Source: Myxococcales bacterium (GTDB lineage: Bacteria > Myxococcota_A > Polyangia > Polyangiales > Polyangiaceae). From it: a stretch of 64,000 nucleotides of DNA. Both the position numbers and the translations under genes were made by a program. Location: positions 5,492 to 69,491 of the forward strand of contig JADKKK010000036.1 in NCBI GenBank assembly GCA_016720545.1, read 5' to 3'. The notes beneath the pieces were generated by a model that worked only from the letters and a program-made list of their open reading frames with translations, did no database searches and was not told the origin of the DNA. This document shows, one piece after another, positions 1 through 8,663 of the stretch; within the stretch, counting starts at the first letter, position 1; each line of letters begins with the position of its first letter.

Positions 1-100
1 CGTCCGGCGCGCCGACGACCCCCTTCGGCGACGGGGTCGCGCCCGCGCACGCCGCGAGCAGCGAGACCCCGACCGCGAAGGCTCGCCGGACCCGCGCCAT
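1..100 (-). CDS. Lipoprotein, 5' part only (cut by window edge)
   Basis: Reading leftwards from an ATG at 100, the minus strand gives a short basic start (MARVRRAF), a hydrophobic stretch (AVGVSLLAAC) ending in a clear lipobox L-A-A-C, then a Pro/Ser-rich linker (AGATPSPKG). This is a typical type II signal peptide, so the product should be an exported lipoprotein. Only 33 residues lie in the window, so no function can be given. The gene faces away from the broken genes to its right. Confidence 0.6.
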   Translation of the reverse strand, partial: MARVRRAFAVGVSLLAACAGATPSPKGVVGAPD

Positions 101-179
101 ACTTCGAGCGTACCGCGTTCGCGGCGCGTGGCTCAGCCGGGTCGCGCCGAGGCCGCGGGCCGGGCCACCTGGGACGGTC

Positions 180-660
180 CGTGAGAGCTCCACGCGCGCG
201 CTCGCGCGGCGCTCACCGCGACGTGCGCTTGCAGGTGGTCGCCGCGGGGACGCGCCCGAGACCAGCTCGGAGGTGCAACGGAGGGCGCAGCGCCGCTGGA
301 CTAGGTGCATGGGCACCTCCGTGCGCATGGCCTCTTCGCGGGACTTCGCGGACGACCTGCCGACGGGAGTGGCCCGCCACGCCTCGTACAAGCCGCGGGT
401 CCGGGTCGTGTTCGATGCAGTAGGCACCGCACGCCATGCTCTCGGCCAGCGGTCGGCTTCGCCCCGTCGCGCGGACCACCTTGCCTCCGTAGGTCAGCGT
501 CGTCGTGCAGTTTTCGGCCGGCGCCCGGCACGCCACGACCAGCGCGATGAACGACCGTGACCCCGCGCTTCGCCGCCCACGAGCGCCCATACCGACTTGG
601 CCTTTCCGCCGGCCGTGGCGCGGCGAGCGCAGTGTGCCACTCTCGTGGCCCCGCGGGCGC
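180..660 (-). pseudogene. Frame-broken small gene, function unknown
   Basis: The minus strand carries stretches that look coding but lie in different frames. One frame gives AGGKAKSVWALVGGEARGHG; the next gives SFIALVVACRAPAENC, then TLTYGGKVV and ACGAYCIEHDPD; a third gives LYEAWRATPVGRSSAKSREE. Read in order they make one plausible protein of about 130 residues interrupted by at least two single-base shifts. I do not recognise the family. It follows the broken SUMF1-like gene on the same strand. It is either a decayed gene or a poorly sequenced stretch. Confidence 0.35.
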
Positions 661-743
661 TACAGAAATCAAGCGTACGCGCGTGCGAGCGCGACCCGCC
701 GCTACGTTTCCGCACACGACCGCGCGAGCCGTGGCCTCGCGCC

Positions 744-1621
744 TCACCTCGCGTCACGGCAGCAGCGGAACCCCGTGGAGTAGTCGTGGTACGTCGGCTC
801 GTGCGCCGACGTTTGACGTGCAGGCACCCCTTCCCGTTGATCTCGGCGTCGTCGCAGAAGCCGCCGCGAAGGCGCGTGACCCCGCGCGTCGACCGGCTCG
901 GAGGTCCACTCGTGGAGGTTGCCCACGCAGTCGTACACACCATGTGGCGAGCGGCACTCGGGGTGGGCGCCCGTCCGCGCGAGGCCGCCGTCCAGCTGGT
1001 TCAGGCGAGGGTCGTTGAAGTACCTCGTAGGTCCAGGCGCCGGGTTCGCCTCGAAGAGACGCGGCACGAACGGGCCCTTTCCGTCATTGCACTTTCCAGG
1101 CATTCGCGTGGTGCCACCGTGCAGGTAGGCGCGCCCGCGTCGTCTCCGCGGCACGCGGGCGAGCTCCCTCTGCGCCGCAGAGGCGCTTAGTCCGCCGCGG
1201 CGCAGGCCGCCGCCCCTCCACCTGCGAGATGTACCTCGCGGCACCACGTCGGGCGCGGACTTCGCGCCGCCGCTCGCCGAGGTCTCGTAGGGGGAGCGGG
1301 CCCGCTCCACGCCGCCCTCGACCGTGACCACGGTCGCCTCGTAACGATCGACGGTGAAGCCGCCGATGCGCGCCATCTCGGCCCAGGGCACCCGTCGACG
1401 AGCGCGCCCGAGTCTGCGTCGCTCGGCGTCCGGGGCCTGCGTCAGGGCCAGCGCCCGAGTCTGGGTCGCTCTGCGTCACGACCGCTGTCCGCAGGCCTGG
1501 GGGGGCGTCCTGCGTCGGAGGGCGCCGGCGTCCTCGAGCGACGACGGCTCGCCCTCCAGCTCCGCTCGCGCAGGCCGCGAGCAAGGAGGTCACCACCACA
1601 GGCGCCCCAGGAGGACCGCAT
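744..1621 (-). pseudogene. Degraded SUMF1/FGE-like lipoprotein gene
   Basis: Pieces of one SUMF1-domain lipoprotein are spread over all three minus frames. In order they are VVVTSLLAACASG (lipobox), an Asp/Ser-rich linker (SDADSGALVDGCPGP), MARIGGFTVDRYEATVV, YISQVE, LCGAEE, AYLHGGTTRMPGKCNDG, HGVYDCVGNLHEWTSE, FRGGFCDDAEINGKGC and the C-terminal DYSTGFRCCRDA. The order and the GN-x-x-EW and FRCC signatures match the two intact SUMF1-like genes at 32450-33310 and 33680-34566. At least five or six frame changes are needed to join the pieces. Unlike a single homopolymer slip, this density argues for a real pseudogene or a very poor sequence stretch. Family members often lack known catalytic activity. 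Confidence 0.6.
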
Positions 1622-1684
1622 GGCCCGCGAGGTGGCGCGTCGCGCCTAAGCCGGCGAATCAGCACGCGGCCTAGCCAAGCCAAG

Positions 1685-3476
1685 CTAGGCCGGCGAGGCC
1701 TTCCCCTCGAGCTGCAGGATCCACCGGTCCTGCCGCGCGTCGCGGCCCTCGGTGAACACCGTGGCCTCGTCGCCCAGCCGCGCCACGAGCGCGCCGTCGG
1801 CCCGGTCACGCAGGGAGGCGCCGTCGTCGGCGACGACGAGCCACGCGCCGCCTCGCGCGCGGCCCACGTCGCGCACGTAGAGCTTCACGTCGAGCGGCGG
1901 CTCGTCGAGCGAGACGTGGACCTTCGAGCTCGTGAAGCCCATGATCGTCCCGCGACGGCGCGGACGCTCCGCGAGCGGGAGCGCCACATCGCGCCCGAAC
2001 AGCGCGTCGAAGTAGAGCTTGCCCACGAGATCGTTGGCCTTGCGCTGCGTGTCCTTCGAGTGGTTCGCGGCGGTGACCACGCGCTCGCGCAGCGGGTCGT
2101 CGGCGCCGCCCGCGCCCCCGAGCAGCTCGACCATCTCGTGGTGCACGAAGATGCCCACCACCTCGCGCATGGGCGCCGAGAAGCGCGCGTACGCCTCCGC
2201 GCCCACGCCGTGGTGCTCGCCGACGCCGGACGAGAACGACGACCGCGCGTTCACCACGATGGCCTGCCGGTGCACCGCGTCGGCGACGCGGCCCTCGGGC
2301 CCCTCTGTGGGGAGCCCGGCGAGGAACGCCGCGAGCGGGCGCTCGGCCGGGTCGAAGTGGAAGGGCGGCCCGAGGCCGTGCACGCGGGGGACGGTCGCGA
2401 GCGGCGCGCGGAGGCTCGCGAGGCGCTCCTCGGGGGGCGACGGGTGCACACGGTAGATGGGCTGCACGTGCGGCGCCGGGCTCTCGAGGAGCATGCGGGC
2501 GCCCTCGCGGTTGACGAGGAGCGACAGCTGCTCGTTGTACATCTCGACCCGCGCGCGGCGAGTCCACCAGGGTGAGCTCGGCGCCGTCGGGCCCCGTGAG
2601 CTGGAGCTCGGTCTCGCCGCGGCGGTACCGGGCCACATCCCGCGACGCGGCCTCGCGTATGAGCACCTCGCCGACGCCACGGAGCGCCTCGAGGCTCGCG
2701 GAGAACTCCACGCGCGAGAGCGCGCCGCCGCCGGTGTCGTAGAGCGCCTGCACGTCGGGGAACGCGAGCTTCGCGCGGCTCCGCACCTTCGCGCGACGCA
2801 CGTCGGTGCTCAGGATTTTGCCGTCGCGATCGACGCGCACCTCGAAGACGAGCGCGCGCCGCGGCCCGTCGGGGTTCAGCGACACCACCCCCTCGGAGAG
2901 CTCCCTCGGGAGCATGGGCACCGAGAAACCTGGAAGATACACGCTCGCGCCGCGCGTCAGCGCCTCCTCGAAGAGCGCGCTGTCCTTCGGCACGAAGTGG
3001 GCCGCGTCGGCGAGCGCGTAGCGCACCACGTACGCGACGCCCGGGCCGCCGCCGACCTCGACGTGGAGCGCCTGGTCGAGATCACGCGACGTGGCCGCGT
3101 CGATGGTGACGAAGGGGAGCGACGTGAGGTCGACCAGCGCGCGCTCGGCGAGCGAGCGGTCGAGATCGATCGCGGCGACCTCACGCCGCACGCGCGCCGG
3201 GAAGAAGGGGTTCGCGCCCACGGCGAGCGCCGCGAGGAGCACGGCGGCCCGGGCCGTGCCAGCGCGCGCGAACCGCTCGTGACGAGCGGGATCGGCGAGA
3301 TCGATCGCGACGACGTCGCCCGCGACGAGGCCCGCGGGCGCCGGCAGCAGCGCCTCGCCGTCGCGGGCCGACTCGAGCGGCGCGCGGAGCGAGAGCCCGC
3401 TCGGGCCCCCCTCGACCACGGTCATGCACGGCGACTCGAACCCGGAGGCGCGGCCAGGGCTTGCTTCTATTTTCAT
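1685..3476 (-). CDS. RNB-domain exoribonuclease, one internal frameshift
   Basis: This is an RNase II/R-type 3'-5' exoribonuclease. The first part (ATG at 3476) has an N-terminal OB-like region, then TIDAATSRDLDQALHVE, which is the RNB metal site. The D-x5-D-x-D pattern is present, but the usual fourth Asp is Gln; 'SRDLDQ' is typical of a shorter RNB subfamily common in actinobacteria. The second part, in another frame, carries VEMYNEQLSLLVNREG and the end of the RNB fold, then an S1-like barrel near RGTIMGFTSSKVHVSL. The two parts abut near 2555-2570 in a CG-rich run (CGCCGCGCGCGG), so a single base separates them. Repaired, the protein is about 590 residues, shorter than E. coli RNase II (644) or RNase R (813). 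The gene is either mis-sequenced or recently broken. Confidence 0.75.
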
Positions 3477-3507
3477 GAACCTACTCGCTTTTGTGAGTCT
3501 GGAGCGG

Positions 3508-4617
3508 CTACCGCGCGGGGGCCTCGAAGGAGCCGAGCGAGGCGTCGGGGCTCCCTAGCAGCGCGTAGGCGCACAGGTCGTCGACGGCGAGCGCCGCCGC
3601 CCCCGCCGCCCCGACGAGCACGATGCCAGCCTCCGGTCGGGAGGCTCGCGACGCGAACGCGACGTTCTGCGGCGCCTCTGCGCAGGGGTAGCTCTCCTTC
3701 GTGTTGAAGGCCAGCCGCGCGCCGTCGGACGCGAGCCCGAGCATCTCGACCTGGTTGGGCGCGCACGCGCCCTTGGTGACCGGCAGCGGGTAGAGCTCCA
3801 CCTCCTCGTCGAGCGGACGGAAGATCCCGAGCGACGGCAGCTTGGGCGACGCGGGGTTCGCGGAGACGAAGGCGACGAAGCCGCTGCCCACCGCGACGGG
3901 GCCGGGCACCGCGCCTGCCGCGCGGCGGAGCCCGACGTCGGTGCCGACGTAGAGCGCGCCGTCGGTGCCCACGACCGCGAGCGTCGCGCCGCGCACGTCG
4001 AAGCCGGCGATGCCGGGGACCTTGCACGTGGGGCCGATGCAGATGGCCTGCTCGGCGCCGCCGGCGAGCGGATAGCGGGCGAGGCCTGCGTCGGTGACGA
4101 CGAAGGCGTCGGTGTCTCGCAAGCCGAGGAACCGCACCGGCGCAGCGATCGGGAGCGTGACGCGCGCGCCGTCGGCGACGCTCACCACCACGACGCCCTT
4201 GTCGTCGGCGTAGGCGATGCGGCGCCCCGACGCGGCGACCGCCGTCGCGGCGCCGGCGTGCACCGAGAGCTCTTCGAGCCCCTTCACCGGGTCGCGGAGC
4301 GCGCGGACGTGCACCTTGTCGGAGGCGTCGCGCGACGAGAGCACGAGCACGCCCGTGTCGAGGGCGACGGCCACGTGGGCCGCGCGCTCGCCAGGGAGCC
4401 GCGCGAGCGACGAGCTGCCCCCCTTGCACGCGACCTGGCGCGGCCCGACCCCGCCGTCGACGACGGGCGGCGGGGGAGGTGGAGTGGACGCCGTCGTGGT
4501 GGGCGTGGGCGTGGGCGTGGGCGCGGGCCCCTCCTCGCCGACCTTCCCCCCGCACGCGCTCGCGCTCGCGAGCAGCACGACCGAGGCCCCGACGCCCCAA
4601 CGAAACCTCACACCCAT
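3508..4617 (-). CDS. Exported lipoprotein, probable beta-propeller-like fold
   Basis: A 369-residue protein. It starts MGVRFRWGVGASVVLL with the lipobox S-A-S-A-C, so it is predicted to be lipidated and exported. Next comes a low-complexity linker of Thr/Pro pairs encoded by a GTGGGC-type microsatellite (about 4500-4530), then repeated short beta-rich segments (ALDTGVLVLSSRD, GRRIAYADDKGVVVVS, GATLAVVGTDGALYVG). These resemble the blades of a WD40/TolB-like propeller. Few Cys occur outside the lipobox. It is divergent from the lipoprotein at 4743. No specific function can be assigned. Confidence 0.6.
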   Translation of the reverse strand: MGVRFRWGVGASVVLLASASACGGKVGEEGPAPTPTPTPTTTASTPPPPPPVVDGGVGPRQVACKGGSSSLARLPGERAAHVAVALDTGVLVLSSRDASDKVHVRALRDPVKGLEELSVHAGAATAVAASGRRIAYADDKGVVVVSVADGARVTLPIAAPVRFLGLRDTDAFVVTDAGLARYPLAGGAEQAICIGPTCKVPGIAGFDVRGATLAVVGTDGALYVGTDVGLRRAAGAVPGPVAVGSGFVAFVSANPASPKLPSLGIFRPLDEEVELYPLPVTKGACAPNQVEMLGLASDGARLAFNTKESYPCAEAPQNVAFASRASRPEAGIVLVGAAGAAALAVDDLCAYALLGSPDASLGSFEAPAR

Positions 4618-4742
4618 GGCTGGAAGGTACCGACTCCCGCCCCGGATGGAAAGCCCGAAGGGCCGTCTTTTCTGGCGGGCGCGCCGCCGGGCAGACGGGC
4701 GGCGCTTGTCCCGCCGGGAAATACCGTGGTAGACCCCACGCC

Positions 4743-5441
4743 ATGCGTACGTGGATGCACCCCCTCGCCCCCTTGCTGTTCGCGTCCTTCTCCGCCAGCG
4801 CGCTGTCCGTCGGCTGCGGGAACGCCGACGAGCCCTACAAGGCGACTCCGGCCTGGTCGGGCAAGAAGGCCTCGATCCCCGCGGTGCCCCAGCTCCCCAC
4901 GAACCCCATCAAGTCGGGCGACGCGTACACCATCCACGGCGCGCGCCACCACCTCCAGAGCCGCATCCACGACAAGGAGGTCACCGCGAAGGAGATCACC
5001 CTCGTCGGGTACATCGTCGAGGAGAACGTCTCCGAAGCGCCGCTGTGCGCCATCCACAAGACCGGCAAGGCCGATCCGGAGGGCTGCGTGGCAGAGATCC
5101 CCTCGTTCTGGATCGCCGACGCCAAAGGCGAGACCAAGGTGAAGGTCCGCGTGCTCGGCTGGGCCAAGAACTACGCCAGCGTCTTCGAGGCGATGGAAAA
5201 GTACAAGAACCTGAAGGAGCCCCCGAAGGAGCTCTTCAAGGACGAGGTGTGGAGCGTCGACGTGCCCTACCCGCTCCCGGCCGTGGGCGCGAAGGTGAAG
5301 GTCACCGGCAAGTACGGCTACACCTTCTCGAAGGCGAGCACGGGCATCGTCAGCGATCCCGCGAACGGCGTGCTCACCTACGGCAAGATCGAGGTCCTCG
5401 AGCCCGCGGCCGAGCCGCTGTCCTTCAAGAAGAAGAAGTAG
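4743..5441 (+). CDS. Lipoprotein, 232 residues, function unknown
   Basis: The ATG at 4743 gives MRTWMHPLAPLLFASF and a lipobox at ALSVGC, so export and lipidation are expected; longer upstream starts in this frame read through low-complexity sequence and are less likely. The mature part has HHLQSRIHDKEVTAKEITLVGYIVEEN, a pair of Cys (PLCAIHKTG, GCVAEIPSFWI) and KVKVTGKYGYTFSKA. This alternation of strands suggests an OB-like beta barrel. The C-terminus is lysine rich (SFKKKK). It stands alone between a divergent lipoprotein and the six-gene operon. The family is not recognised. Confidence 0.6.
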   Translation: MRTWMHPLAPLLFASFSASALSVGCGNADEPYKATPAWSGKKASIPAVPQLPTNPIKSGDAYTIHGARHHLQSRIHDKEVTAKEITLVGYIVEENVSEAPLCAIHKTGKADPEGCVAEIPSFWIADAKGETKVKVRVLGWAKNYASVFEAMEKYKNLKEPPKELFKDEVWSVDVPYPLPAVGAKVKVTGKYGYTFSKASTGIVSDPANGVLTYGKIEVLEPAAEPLSFKKKK

Positions 5442-5833
5442 TCCGAGGCGAGCTCCGCGAGCGCTCTCGCGGCGACGAACAACGGCTGAGGGCACCCGCT
5501 CTCGGCCGTCTCCCATTTCGGTGATCGGCCGGGCACGAGCGCGCCACGTCCCATGAGAGGTCCCTCGCGGCGCGCCGCGGGGGGTGGCCGCGCTGCGCCT
5601 CCGCCGTAGGCGTGGCCGGGTTGCGCCCTAGGCCCCCTGCATTCAGCGCTCGGCCGCAAGAAAAAAAGAAAAAAACTTGCCGGGAGCGTGATCGTTTCCA
5701 AGGGGCCACTGCACCTACATGTCGAGAGCTGAAGGGCAAGGTCGTCGGTGAGGCGACGCCCGGGGCTCCCCATTCCACGGGCCAACCTGGCCCGGACGCC
5801 CCCGTGTGCCCGCTCCGCCCAGTGCCCCTCGCC
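5442..5833 (+). other. Intergenic stretch before the PqqD/ATP-grasp operon
   Basis: No convincing gene was found in these 392 bases. The main landmark is an A-tract near 5660-5685 (a run of seven A, G, then seven A) flanked by a 5-bp inverted repeat GCAAG/CTTGC. The A-tract is striking in such GC-rich DNA and may be an UP-element-like part of the operon promoter. No clear -35/-10 pair could be fixed. Confidence 0.4.
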
Positions 5834-7039
5834 ATGAAGAACCACCTCCACCACCGCCCGCTCGCGCTCGCCTTCACCGCGCTCTGCGTGGTCGTCTCGC
5901 TCGCTCGCACGGCGGCCGCGCAGGGCGCCGACCCGTACGAGAGCGCCCTCGCCGCGTCGGCCGAGGCCGAGCAGCGCGGTGATCTGGTCGGCGCGGCGCG
6001 CCCCCTCGAGCAGGTGCTCGAGGTCTACCCGCAGGACCACGCGCTGCGCCTTCGCCTCGGGTGGGTCACCTTTCGCGCGGGCCGCTACGCCGACGCCGAG
6101 CGGGCCTACCGCGCCGCCCTCGCGCTCGCGCCGCAGTCGATCGACGCGCGCCTCGGGCTCGCGTGGACCCTCGTACGCGAGGGCCGCTGCGACGACGCGC
6201 GGGGCGAGCTCTCGCCGATGCTCGAGGCGGACGACGCGCAGGCCGAAGAGATCGCGGCGGCCTGCGTAGAGCCCGCGAGCGCGACCGGCCGCGTGTCGCT
6301 GTTCGCCGCCTGGAACCAGTACTTCTTCCCGGGCCACCCCTACAAGAGCTCGGGCACCGGCGTCCTCGCCGGCGTCCGCGGCCAGACCGCGGGCGGCCTC
6401 ACGCTCCAAGGCGCGTTCCGCCACATGGCGTTCACGCCTACCGCGGGCTCGGGCGTGTCGGCCTTCACCCAACAAGAGGTGTACGGCCTCGTGGGCTACG
6501 AGCGGCCCGCGGCGGCGCTGTTCCTCCAGGGCGCGCTGGTGTTCGACGGCAGCGGCGTCATCGGCACGTCGAAGCACGTGGGCCTCGCGGGCCGCTGGAG
6601 CCCGGCGGGTGATCTCCTCCTCGACGCCTCGCTGAGCCTCTACGACGACCAGACCATCGCGCGCATCGCGCCGTCGTGGAGCATCCCGGTAGGGCCGCTC
6701 CGGCTCGTCCCGGGCGTCGCGGTGCAGGTCGCCGGCGGCGAGGTGAAGACCACCGGCTCGTTCACCGCGGCGCTCGACGCCGGACCCCTCTCGCTCTGGG
6801 CCGGCGGCAAATACGGCGAAGAGATCCGCCCCACGTACCTGAGCCAGCTCGCCGTCTACGACATCCTCGAGCGCGTGCGCTGGGGCGCCTGGGCCGGCGC
6901 GCGCGTGCGGCTCGGCTCGGTGGTGTCGCTGCAGGCCACCTACGCCCTCGATCGCCTGCGCTGGACCGACGCCACCACCGGGAGCGCGACCGAGAGCAAC
7001 TCTCACGCGGTCACGCTCGGCCCGATCTTCACCTTCTGA
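5834..7039 (+). CDS. TPR plus outer-membrane beta-barrel protein (YaiO-like layout)
   Basis: 401 residues from the ATG at 5834. The signal peptide ends near ARTAAAQG. Residues of about 35-135 are two to three TPR units (AEAEQRGDLVGAARPLEQVL, LRLGWVTFRAGRYADAERAY, ARLGLAWTLVREGRCDDARG). After a Cys-containing hinge (IAAACVEP) the rest is strand-rich with alternating aromatic/Gly residues (VSLFAAWNQYFFPGHP, VYGLVGYERPAAALFLQG). It ends in Phe (HAVTLGPIFTF), the BAM recognition pattern of an outer-membrane barrel. The arrangement recalls YaiO-type proteins. It is the first gene of a same-strand run of six, so it may be the outer-membrane exit or anchor for the pathway. The signal peptide and C-terminal Phe are seen; the export role is inferred. 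Confidence 0.7.
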   Translation: MKNHLHHRPLALAFTALCVVVSLARTAAAQGADPYESALAASAEAEQRGDLVGAARPLEQVLEVYPQDHALRLRLGWVTFRAGRYADAERAYRAALALAPQSIDARLGLAWTLVREGRCDDARGELSPMLEADDAQAEEIAAACVEPASATGRVSLFAAWNQYFFPGHPYKSSGTGVLAGVRGQTAGGLTLQGAFRHMAFTPTAGSGVSAFTQQEVYGLVGYERPAAALFLQGALVFDGSGVIGTSKHVGLAGRWSPAGDLLLDASLSLYDDQTIARIAPSWSIPVGPLRLVPGVAVQVAGGEVKTTGSFTAALDAGPLSLWAGGKYGEEIRPTYLSQLAVYDILERVRWGAWAGARVRLGSVVSLQATYALDRLRWTDATTGSATESNSHAVTLGPIFTF

Positions 7040-7135
7040 CCGCGCCCTCGCGCGCGGCCACTCCGCAAGCACTCCGCACCCACTCCCCGTCCACTCCCCA
7101 ACAGTCGCCACCCCTACCCAAGAAGGAGCACCCCC

Positions 7136-7399
7136 ATGTCCGTCGCCGCCCTCCAGAACCTCGCCATCAGCGACTCCGGCTTCGTCTTCGACCCCACCTC
7201 CGGCGCCACGTTCACGCTGAACCCGACCGGGCTCACCGTGCTGCTCGCGCTCCGCGATGGCCTCGGCCTCAGCGCCATCGTGGCGCGGCTCGCCGAGCGG
7301 TTCGAGCTGCTCGCGGGCGACACGCGCGAGGACATCCTCGACTTCGTGCAGATGCTCCGCCAGCACGGCCTGCTCAACGGCGACTTCACCCTCGCCTGA
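7136..7399 (+). CDS. PqqD-like small protein (peptide-chaperone fold)
   Basis: An 87-residue protein preceded by a strong ribosome site (AAGAAGGAG) six bases before the ATG region. The sequence has the PqqD-family plan: an initial strand (LAISDSGFVFDPTSGATFTLN) where many relatives have a 'D..G......L' start, then GLTVLLALRDGLGLSAIVARLAERF, and a C-terminal helix DFVQMLRQHGLLNGDF. PqqD-like proteins bind RiPP leader peptides and present them to modifying enzymes; many relatives sit with other enzymes instead. It is followed 67 bases later by the ATP-grasp gene. No obvious precursor peptide lies nearby, so it may itself carry the substrate or act as a scaffold (inference). Confidence 0.65.
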   Translation: MSVAALQNLAISDSGFVFDPTSGATFTLNPTGLTVLLALRDGLGLSAIVARLAERFELLAGDTREDILDFVQMLRQHGLLNGDFTLA

Positions 7400-7466
7400 G
7401 CCGCACATCGACTCGCCGATCACCTGCGTTACGCGAATTTCCAATTAGGCATTCAGGAGACACCCC

Positions 7467-8576
7467 ATGAAGAAGCGACCCCTCAGCATCGGCGTGACCG
7501 GCATGAACGCGACCGACAACCCCGCGCCCGGCGTCGGGGTCATCCGCTCCCTGGCCGAGGGTGGCGGCGGCGAGCGCCTCGTGGGCCTCGCCTACGACGC
7601 CCTCGACCCGGGCGTGTACGCGGGCGACATCGTCCGTGACGTGTTCCTGCTGCCCTATCCCTCCTCCAGCCTCGAGGCGTACCTCGACCGCATCGAGTAC
7701 ATCCAATCGCGCGTCGGACTGGACGTGATCGTCCCCACTCTGGACGCCGAGCTCCCCGCGTTCATCGCCATCGAAGACAGGCTCCGGGCCATGGGCATCG
7801 TCACGCTCCTCCCCACGCGGGCCCAGTTCGACCTCCGCTCGAAGGCGAACCTCGCGGAGCTAGGGCGGCGCGCGGAGGTGAACGTGCCCAAGACCGTGGT
7901 GGTGAACACCGCCGCCGAGCTCGCCACCGTGCACGAGAAGATCGCCTATCCGTTCTGGGTGAAGGGCGTGTTCTACGGCGCCGTGCTCGTGAACACGCTG
8001 GACGAGGCGTACGCCGCCTTCCACAAGGCCACCGCGACCTGGGGCGCGCCGATCATCATCCAGTCGGGTGTCTCCGGCGAGGAGCTCAACGTGGTCGGCG
8101 TGGGCGACGGCGAGGGCGGGCTCATCGGCGCCGTGCCCATGAAGAAGCTGCTCATCACCGACAAGGGGAAGGGCTGGGCGGGCGTCACGATCCGCGACCC
8201 CGAGCTGCTCGCGGTCGCCGAGCGCTTCGTGAAGGCCACCGGCTGGCGGGGCGCGTTCGAAGTCGAGGTGATCCGCGAGAGGAGCGGCCAGTACCAGCTG
8301 CTCGAGATCAACCCGAGGTTCCCCGCGTGGGTCCACCTGGCGACGGCGGCGGGCATGAACCTGCCCCGCGCGGCGGTCGAGATGGCCCGCGGCGCGAAGC
8401 CCGCGCCGCTCCGCGACTACTCGGTCGGCACCGTGTTCGTGCGCATCTCGATCGACCAGATCGCCGGGCTCGGCGACCTCGAGCGAATCCTCACGAGCGG
8501 CGAGGTCCTCCGCGCCTCTCCCACGCTGGCCCCCACGTTCGTCGAGTCCGACGACGCGCCGCGCTCCGCCGCCTGA
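7467..8576 (+). CDS. ATP-grasp ligase (CarB-like), substrate unknown
   Basis: 369 residues, start ATG with ribosome site TTCAGGAG. It has an N-terminal Rossmann-like pre-ATP-grasp domain (PLSIGVTGMNATDNPAPG, VIVPTLDAELPAF), then the ATP-grasp fold. The latter includes the lysine-bearing strand PFWVKGVFYGAVLV (about 162-175), EELNVVGVGDGEGG (about 205-218) and the metal-binding strand LLEINPRFPAW (E280, N282, R284). All residues expected for ATP and Mg2+ binding appear present, so it should form an acyl phosphate and ligate an amine or thiol. It sits between the PqqD-like gene and the PLP decarboxylase, which suggests formation of an amide bond on an amino acid or peptide. The substrate cannot be read from the sequence. 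Confidence 0.75.
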   Translation: MKKRPLSIGVTGMNATDNPAPGVGVIRSLAEGGGGERLVGLAYDALDPGVYAGDIVRDVFLLPYPSSSLEAYLDRIEYIQSRVGLDVIVPTLDAELPAFIAIEDRLRAMGIVTLLPTRAQFDLRSKANLAELGRRAEVNVPKTVVVNTAAELATVHEKIAYPFWVKGVFYGAVLVNTLDEAYAAFHKATATWGAPIIIQSGVSGEELNVVGVGDGEGGLIGAVPMKKLLITDKGKGWAGVTIRDPELLAVAERFVKATGWRGAFEVEVIRERSGQYQLLEINPRFPAWVHLATAAGMNLPRAAVEMARGAKPAPLRDYSVGTVFVRISIDQIAGLGDLERILTSGEVLRASPTLAPTFVESDDAPRSAA

Positions 8577-8663
8577 AAGCGCCTGACACCGAGCGCGCTC
8601 TGCCGAGCGCGACCGCCGCGATCACCGCACTCCATTACACACTTCGAACCGAGGAGAACCACC

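Noticed and set aside
2457..3707. Plus-strand ORF of 416 residues opposite the RNB gene
   Set aside because: Arg/His-rich antisense shadow of a conserved gene; no domain.
4500..4530. GTGGGC microsatellite as a regulatory repeat
   Set aside because: It lies inside the Thr/Pro linker of the lipoprotein at 3508-4617 and codes for it.
5655..5690. A-tract with GCAAG/CTTGC arms as a terminator
   Set aside because: The 5-bp stem is too short, there is no GC-rich hairpin and no U-tract after it; more likely promoter-related.
5378..7444. Minus-strand ORF of 688 residues opposite the barrel gene
   Set aside because: High-GC antisense shadow; the plus strand has a signal peptide, TPRs and a C-terminal Phe.
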